Assembly: GCA_035316885.1 (NCBI GenBank)
Contig: DATHII010000288.1
Span: 1-35,949, forward strand
Origin: DASRTE01 sp035316885
GTDB lineage: Bacteria > Actinomycetota > Actinomycetes > Jiangellales > Jiangellaceae
Length of the DNA stretch: 35,949 nt
Direction: 5' to 3'
In this document: positions 31,834 to 35,949 of the stretch, one piece after another
Position numbering within the stretch: the stretch's first letter is position 1
How the letters are laid out: each line of letters opens with the position of its first letter
The notes under the pieces: model-generated
Databases searched by the model: none
Told to the model about the DNA's origin: nothing
What the model saw: the letters and a program-made list of their open reading frames with translations, nothing else
Translations under genes and position numbers: made by a program

Positions 31834-32277
31834 TCACCCGCCGAGGCGGTCGAGGCCCATCGGGTGGCAGCGCACCTCGGCGAGCCGGCCGTTCGGCTCG
31901 TCCAGGCTGACGATCGCGCTGCGGCCGGACCAGCCGGTGACGGTGCCGGTGGAACCCTGCAGGTAGAGCGGCCGAACGTGTCTGTTGACCCGGACCCGGT
32001 CGCCGACGTTGAGCGTCGCCAGCGCGCGGACGGAGGCGGCGTCGAGAAGGTGTCGCTGACGCTGCCCGATGACGCGGGTCAGCAGCGCGAGATGCTCATC
32101 GAGCGTTCCGCTGCTGATCAGCCCGACGAGCAGTGTCGCCTGCTCTGCGGCTGCTCGCTGCGGCCCGCTGGCATCGGGTCCGGCGCCGGAGCGGATGGCG
32201 TCCTGCGGCTGGTGTGGTCTCGAGCCTGGCCCGCCGGGTGAGCCGTTGCAGTTGCGGCGGCGCCTGTTCTTGGACAT
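31834..32277 (-). CDS. Basic protein with a C-terminal KOW/SH3-like segment, function unknown
   Basis: From ATG 32277 the frame gives 147 residues. The N-terminus (MSKNRRRRNCNGSPGGPGSR, continuing to about 50) is basic and disordered. A helical stretch TLLVGLISSGTLDEHLALLTRVIGQRQRHLLDAASV follows (about 54-95). The C-terminal 45 residues (LNVGDRVRVNRHVRPLYLQG, then TGTVTGWSGRSAIVSLDEP) look like a KOW- or SH3-like beta barrel found in RNA-binding and ribosomal proteins. That makes a nucleic-acid-binding role plausible but unproven. The frame is open far upstream over the SDR gene, which is antisense noise. Convergent with clpB. Confidence 0.65.
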   Translation of the reverse strand: MSKNRRRRNCNGSPGGPGSRPHQPQDAIRSGAGPDASGPQRAAAEQATLLVGLISSGTLDEHLALLTRVIGQRQRHLLDAASVRALATLNVGDRVRVNRHVRPLYLQGSTGTVTGWSGRSAIVSLDEPNGRLAEVRCHPMGLDRLGG

Positions 32278-32391
32278 GCGCCGCAGTCTGACCCGAGGGC
32301 ACGACTCACGTGAATGGCCGCGGACGGATCGGTGGATCGCCGCGGTCGTGCGCGCCGTCCTGTGGACACCCGCCGCCGGTTGTTGCTCGCG

Positions 32392-32403
32392 TAGGGTCGC
32401 GAC
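32392..32403 (+). promoter_or_regulatory. Probable leaderless promoter (-10 element) of the SDR gene
   Basis: TAGGGT at 32392-32397 ends six bases before the ATG at 32404, and no ribosome-binding site is present. The geometry matches the other leaderless starts in this window. Confidence 0.45.
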
Positions 32404-33180
32404 ATGGCAGCCGCCCTGGTCACGGGTGCGACGGCCGGGATCGGCCTGTCGTTCGCGCGGCAGCTCGCCGCGAGCGGCCACGACCTGGTCCTGGTGGCTC
32501 GCAACGTCGAACGGCTGGACGACGTCGCTGCCGAGCTGCGGACGGCACACCGGACCACCACCGAGGTGCTGGCGGCGGATCTCGGCACGAAGGAGGGCCT
32601 GGGGGCGGTCGAGGAGAGGCTGCGCGACCGCGACCGACCAGTCGACCTGCTCGTCAACAACGCGGGGTTCACGTTGCGCAAGCCGTTCCTGGCCAACCCC
32701 ATCGAGGACGAAGAGCGGATGCTCACTGTCCTCGTCCATGCCGTCATGCGGCTGACCCACGCTGCCCTTCCCGGGATGATCGAACGCGGGCACGGTGCCG
32801 TCCTCAACGTCAGCTCGGTGGCTGGCTGGGTGCCACGCGGGACGTACAGCGCGGCGAAGGCTTGGGTGACGGCATTCACCCAGGGCCTCGCCGGACCGCT
32901 GGACGGCACCGGGGTGCAGGCCATGGTGCTCGCCCCGGGCTTCGTCCGAACCGAGTTCCACGACAGGGCACGCATAGACATGTCGGCGCTGCCGTCGTTC
33001 ATGTGGCTCGACGCGGACGACGTGGTGCGCGCAGGTCTGCGCGACCTGCGGAGAGGAAAGGTGGTCTCGGTTCCGGGCGCGGTCTACAAGACCGCCGCCT
33101 GGTGGCTGCCCCGGCTCCCTCGCCGTGTTGCGGTCGGGCTGGGCCGCCGGCACCCTGCCGGCGCCCGCGCGCGGCGGTGA
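32404..33180 (+). CDS. Short-chain dehydrogenase/reductase (classical SDR)
   Basis: The 258-residue NAD(P)-dependent oxidoreductase has the Rossmann nucleotide-binding motif TGATAGIG (7-14), NNAG (85-88), the catalytic serine in NVSSVAGW (Ser137 or Ser138) and the Tyr148-x3-Lys152 pair in YSAAK. PGFVRTEFHDRA follows the active site, as in classical SDRs. Arg33 in VLVARNVERL just after the second strand suggests NADP(H). The catalytic Asn expected before LTHAALPGM appears replaced (VLVHAVMRLTHA). The C-terminus ends in a basic amphipathic stretch WWLPRLPRRVAVGLGRRH that may touch membranes. The substrate is unknown. Confidence 0.92.
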   Translation: MAAALVTGATAGIGLSFARQLAASGHDLVLVARNVERLDDVAAELRTAHRTTTEVLAADLGTKEGLGAVEERLRDRDRPVDLLVNNAGFTLRKPFLANPIEDEERMLTVLVHAVMRLTHAALPGMIERGHGAVLNVSSVAGWVPRGTYSAAKAWVTAFTQGLAGPLDGTGVQAMVLAPGFVRTEFHDRARIDMSALPSFMWLDADDVVRAGLRDLRRGKVVSVPGAVYKTAAWWLPRLPRRVAVGLGRRHPAGARARR

Positions 33181-33184
33181 CACC

Positions 33185-33599
33185 TCAGCCGACCGCGGCC
33201 CGGACGTAGGGGATACGCCGCAGTATCACGGTCACGCGAGCGAACCGGCGAGCGTGATCACAAGATGGGCGGCCAGACCTGCGATGAACGCGGCCGGAGC
33301 GTCCGGCAGCGGCCAGCGCTCATGCCCGGGAAACAGGACCAATGGGTGGACTAGGAAGATCCCAAACGTGAGGCCCGAGAGTACGGCCAATCGCGAACCC
33401 TCCCTACGGTAGAGCCCGGCGAGGACGTACAGGAAGTAGAGCTGGAGGAACGGCGTGCCGGCGAGCACGTCGTCGCGCCACCCTCGGCGACCCACGTGCC
33501 GTTGACTGCCGGTGCGACGGCGTCCACGAGGACGACCGCGATGATCGCGATCGCCCGAGCCAGGTCGAGCCAGCCGGTGTCCTCGCGCGCGCCGACCAC
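33185..33599 (-). pseudogene. Decayed acyltransferase-3 (OafA/WecH-like) gene remnant
   Basis: On the minus strand the first helix of an acyltransferase-3 protein is readable near 33480-33599 (GWLDLARAIAIIAVVLVDAV). A frame change near 33480-33495 leads into WRDDVLAGTPFLQLYFLYVLAGLYRREGSRLAVLSGLTFGIFLVHPLVLF. Another frame change at about 33230 leads into VTVILRRIPYVRAAVG and a stop at 33185. The complete family is about 350 residues; only about 135 codons remain, so the central helices are deleted as well. GTG 33599 is the likely original start. The gene is non-functional unless the frameshifts are sequencing errors, and the internal deletion argues against that. Confidence 0.7.
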
Positions 33600-33663
33600 C
33601 GGCTCGATCGTGGGAGTGCTCCCCCAGAGGCCTACCCGAGAACGCCTGCCTCGATGCGCGCCG

Positions 33664-33677
33664 TACGCTCGGGCAGC
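33664..33677 (+). promoter_or_regulatory. Probable near-leaderless promoter (-10) of pyrE
   Basis: TACGCT (33664-33669) is an actinobacterial -10, and eight bases separate it from GTG 33678. Transcription would start one or two bases before the codon. No ribosome-binding site is present, which favours this GTG over the upstream in-frame ATG at 33654, which lies before the -10. Confidence 0.5.
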
Positions 33678-34220
33678 GTGAGCGCTCGCGAGCGGCTGCG
33701 GCATCAGATCGCAGCGAAGGCCGTCGTCCGCGGGCGGGTCCTCCTCTCCTCCGGCCGGGAGGCCGACCACTACGTCGACCTCAGGCGGATCACGCTGGAC
33801 GGACAGGCCGCCCCGTTGGTCGGCGAGGTGATGCTCGACCTCACCGCCGAGTTGGACTACGAAGCCGTCGGCGGCCTGACGCTGGGAGCCGACCCGGTCG
33901 CGGCGGCCATGCTCCACGCGGCCGCCGGGCGTGGACGCCGGCTGGACGCCTTCGTCGTCCGCAAGAGCGAGAAGTCGCATGGCCTGCAGCGTCGGGTCGA
34001 GGGCCCGGACGTCGCCGGCCGGCGTGTTCTCGCCGTCGAGGACACGTCGACTACGGGCGCCAGCGTGCTGACGGCTGTCGAGGCTTTGCGGGACGAGGGC
34101 GCCGAGGTCGTCGCCGTCGCTGTCATCGTCGACCGGGCGACCGGCGCCCGGGAGCGCATCGAGCAGGCCGGCCTCACCTACCGTGCCGCCTACGGCCTGA
34201 CCGACCTCGGCCTTGGCTGA
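33678..34220 (+). CDS. pyrE: Orotate phosphoribosyltransferase
   Basis: The 180-residue enzyme joins orotate and PRPP to form orotidine 5'-phosphate in pyrimidine synthesis. The PRPP-binding motif VLAVEDTSTTGASVLTAV lies at about 117-134. AFVVRKSEKSHGLQRRVEG (91-109) is the flexible catalytic loop with Lys96, Lys99 and His101. GREADHYVDLRRITLDG (27-42) and GGLTLGADPVA (65-75) are typical of the actinobacterial form. An ATG eight codons upstream (33654) is possible but would lie before the -10 element. It follows the acyltransferase remnant and precedes the nuclease gene by 129 bases, in which I see no further gene. Confidence 0.95.
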   Translation: MSARERLRHQIAAKAVVRGRVLLSSGREADHYVDLRRITLDGQAAPLVGEVMLDLTAELDYEAVGGLTLGADPVAAAMLHAAAGRGRRLDAFVVRKSEKSHGLQRRVEGPDVAGRRVLAVEDTSTTGASVLTAVEALRDEGAEVVAVAVIVDRATGARERIEQAGLTYRAAYGLTDLGLG

Positions 34221-34349
34221 CCGCCACGGCGCGAGCAGGGCAGACGAGGGAGCATCCGATCGCTCGGGAACCTCGTCGTTTCGGTCGCTGCTGGGGTGTA
34301 CCGGGTCTAAGGTGCCCTTCATCCACGTTGCTTTTGCGAAGGACCCATC

Positions 34350-35949
34350 GTGCGACCATCCCGATCGCGTGCGCTCGGCGCACTGTGCGTCGCTGCGGCC
34401 ACCGCCGCCAGCGCTTTCGTTGCGGCTCCGGCGGCTACGGCTGTCGAGCCGACCGTCCCGTTCATCTCGGAATTCCATTACGACAACACCGGGACCGACG
34501 CCGGCGAGTTCGTCGAGGTACAGGTGCCACCTGGGGCGAGCACCGCTGGCTGGTCGGTCGTGCTCTACAACGGAGCCACCGGGGCAAGCTATGACACCGA
34601 CGCGCTGCCGGCGGTCAGCCCTCCGTCCGGAGGCACGTCCGCCGTCGCAGTGATCGACTATCCGGTCAACGGCATTCAGAACGGGTCGCCGGATGGTATT
34701 GCGCTGGTGGACGCGGGGAACGCGCTGGTGGAGTTCCTGTCGTACGAGGGGACCTTCACCGGTGTCGGCGGGCCCGCTGCAGGTGTGGCGAGCGTTGACG
34801 TCGGGGTGGCCGAGAGCGGCTCGGGGGCTGTGGGTAACAGCCTGTCCAAGCGACTCAACCCGGCCACCGGCAACTACGAGTGGCAGGGTGAGGCGGCGAA
34901 CAGCAGGGCTTCGCTGAACCCGCCGCTCGAGCCCGCGGTCGAGCTGTGCGACACGTCGCCCAGTCACGACATCGGGGCCGTCCAGGGCAGCGGCTTCAGC
35001 ACCCCGGTCGCCGGCCAGGAGGTCAGCGTCCGGGGCGTGGTGGTCGGGGACGTGCCCGGCGTCGGCGGGTTCTACCTGCAGGATGACGGCGACGGCGATG
35101 CCGCAACCTCAGACGGGATCTTCGTCGCGACGTCGACTGCGGTCGGTCTCGGCGACACGGTGGCTGCAGCGGGCACCGCGAGCGAGAGCTTCGGTGAGAC
35201 GCGGATCACGTCGGGACAGGTCGACGTTTGCAGCGCCGGCTCTGAGGTGAGCCTGCCGGCGGCGTCGCCCCTTGACCTGCCTGCCGCGAGCGCCGCCCGC
35301 GAGCCGCTGGAGGGGATGCTGGTGGCGCCGTTGGACACGCTGACCGTCAGCGAGGTGTTCAACCTGACCAGGTTCGGCGAGCTGATGCTCTCCGAGGGCG
35401 GCCTGTTGGTGCAGCCGACCGAGCTGGCCGATGCCGGCTCGCCGGAAGTTGCCGAGATCGCTGCGGCGAACGAGCGGCGCAGGATCGTGCTCGACGACGG
35501 CACCAACGCCAGTCGCAGCGCGACCAACCGGCCATACCTGAGCCTGAGCACCCCCGTTCGGGTGGGGGACGAGCTCGGTTTCACCTCCCCGCTGGTGCTC
35601 GGGTTCGGCTTCGGCAACTGGCGGTTGCAGCCCGCCGACGGCACCCCCGAGGGCACGTTCGCGCTGCAGAACACGCGGCCCGCTGCGCCCGACCCGGTCG
35701 GCGGTGATGTGCAGATCGGCGCGTTCAACGTCCTGAACTACTTCCTTACCCTGGCAGTGGACGGCGGGCGTGGTGCGGAGACGCCGGAGGAGTTCGAGAA
35801 GCAGGCCGCAAAGATCGTGTCGGCGATCGAGGCCTTGGGTGCCGACGTAGTGACGTTGATGGAGATCGAGGACACCAACTCGACGGGCTTCGGCGACGGC
35901 ACTCCGGACCAGGCTGTGGCCGACCTGGCCGCGCGTCTCAACGCCGCCG
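34350..35949 (+). CDS. Secreted ExeM/NucH-type nuclease with lamin-tail domain (3' end outside window)
   Basis: 533 codons are visible from GTG 34350, which is preceded by AAGGA at six bases. The first 32 residues are a Sec signal peptide with cleavage near AATA-VEP. A lamin-tail-like domain (about 36-155) opens with VPFISEFHYDNTGTDAGEFVEV. A DNA-binding OB-like region (about 205-440) carries GVVVGDVPGVGGFYLQDD. The endonuclease/exonuclease/phosphatase domain starts at residue 456 with IGAFNVLNYF, and the metal-binding glutamate lies in LMEIED (about 503-508). This order is that of ExeM/NucH extracellular DNases. The catalytic histidines and any cell-wall anchor lie beyond the window. It is probably exported and degrades DNA for nutrients or biofilm turnover (inference). 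Confidence 0.88.
   Translation, partial: MRPSRSRALGALCVAAATAASAFVAAPAATAVEPTVPFISEFHYDNTGTDAGEFVEVQVPPGASTAGWSVVLYNGATGASYDTDALPAVSPPSGGTSAVAVIDYPVNGIQNGSPDGIALVDAGNALVEFLSYEGTFTGVGGPAAGVASVDVGVAESGSGAVGNSLSKRLNPATGNYEWQGEAANSRASLNPPLEPAVELCDTSPSHDIGAVQGSGFSTPVAGQEVSVRGVVVGDVPGVGGFYLQDDGDGDAATSDGIFVATSTAVGLGDTVAAAGTASESFGETRITSGQVDVCSAGSEVSLPAASPLDLPAASAAREPLEGMLVAPLDTLTVSEVFNLTRFGELMLSEGGLLVQPTELADAGSPEVAEIAAANERRRIVLDDGTNASRSATNRPYLSLSTPVRVGDELGFTSPLVLGFGFGNWRLQPADGTPEGTFALQNTRPAAPDPVGGDVQIGAFNVLNYFLTLAVDGGRGAETPEEFEKQAAKIVSAIEALGADVVTLMEIEDTNSTGFGDGTPDQAVADLAARLNAA

Noticed and set aside
34221..34349. Terminator or regulatory RNA between pyrE and the nuclease gene
   Set aside because: No convincing hairpin or conserved motif was found; only a possible -10-like word near 34310 and the AAGGA ribosome-binding site.

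Overview
The window is high-GC DNA with Shine-Dalgarno starts mixed with leaderless starts, GTG initiation and GTGA stop-start overlaps. It carries an HspR/HAIR heat-shock regulon and actinobacterial forms of dCTP deaminase, histidine ammonia-lyase (CSG active-site triad) and the EtfD-type Fe-S oxidoreductase. I read it as chromosomal DNA of an actinobacterium; family or genus cannot be fixed from the sequence. No phage, IS transposase, rRNA or CRISPR array was seen.

Layout. 1-1153 (minus): a SAM-dependent methyltransferase cut by the window edge, a frameshifted cyclic-nucleotide-binding gene and tRNA-Gly(CCC). 1321-4262: dcd and a membrane-bound EtfD-like Fe-S oxidoreductase. 4327-5723: a ribbon-helix-helix regulator with a palindromic, probably leaderless promoter, then a DUF4097 beta-solenoid protein. 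5775-8293: a small basic protein, a tandem GNAT protein, a flavin split-barrel protein and a membrane protein with a Pro/Ala-rich tail.

8459-21539: the histidine utilisation (hut) locus. hutH, hutU, an M20-type amidohydrolase, hutF and hutI together could take histidine to glutamate by the formylglutamate route. No classical hutG is present, so the M20 enzyme is the best candidate for the last step. The locus is interrupted twice. A MNT-HEPN toxin-antitoxin pair lies antisense between the M20 gene and hutF. A block of about 4.5 kb (K+ channel-like protein, MMPL transporter, vapBC, PAP2 protein) separates hutF from hutI. The MMPL and PAP2 genes share a conserved upstream element at almost the same distance from their start codons.

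21511-22853 (minus): a 47-residue membrane protein translationally coupled to a DUF418/HGSNAT-like multipass protein. 22934-31821: the heat-shock region, dnaK-grpE-dnaJ-hspR behind a promoter flanked by two HAIR operators, and clpB behind a third HAIR; a membrane protein and an FAD-linked oxidase lie between them on the minus strand. 31834-35949: a basic protein with a KOW-like C-terminus, an SDR, a decayed acyltransferase gene, pyrE, and a secreted nuclease that runs off the window.

The points most worth following are the shared MMPL/PAP2 element, the two toxin-antitoxin insertions in the hut locus (including a ~300-nt antisense overlap of vapC with the PAP2 gene), the 108-nt nested hairpin after hutU, the RHH-DUF4097 operon, and the M20 enzyme as HutG substitute.
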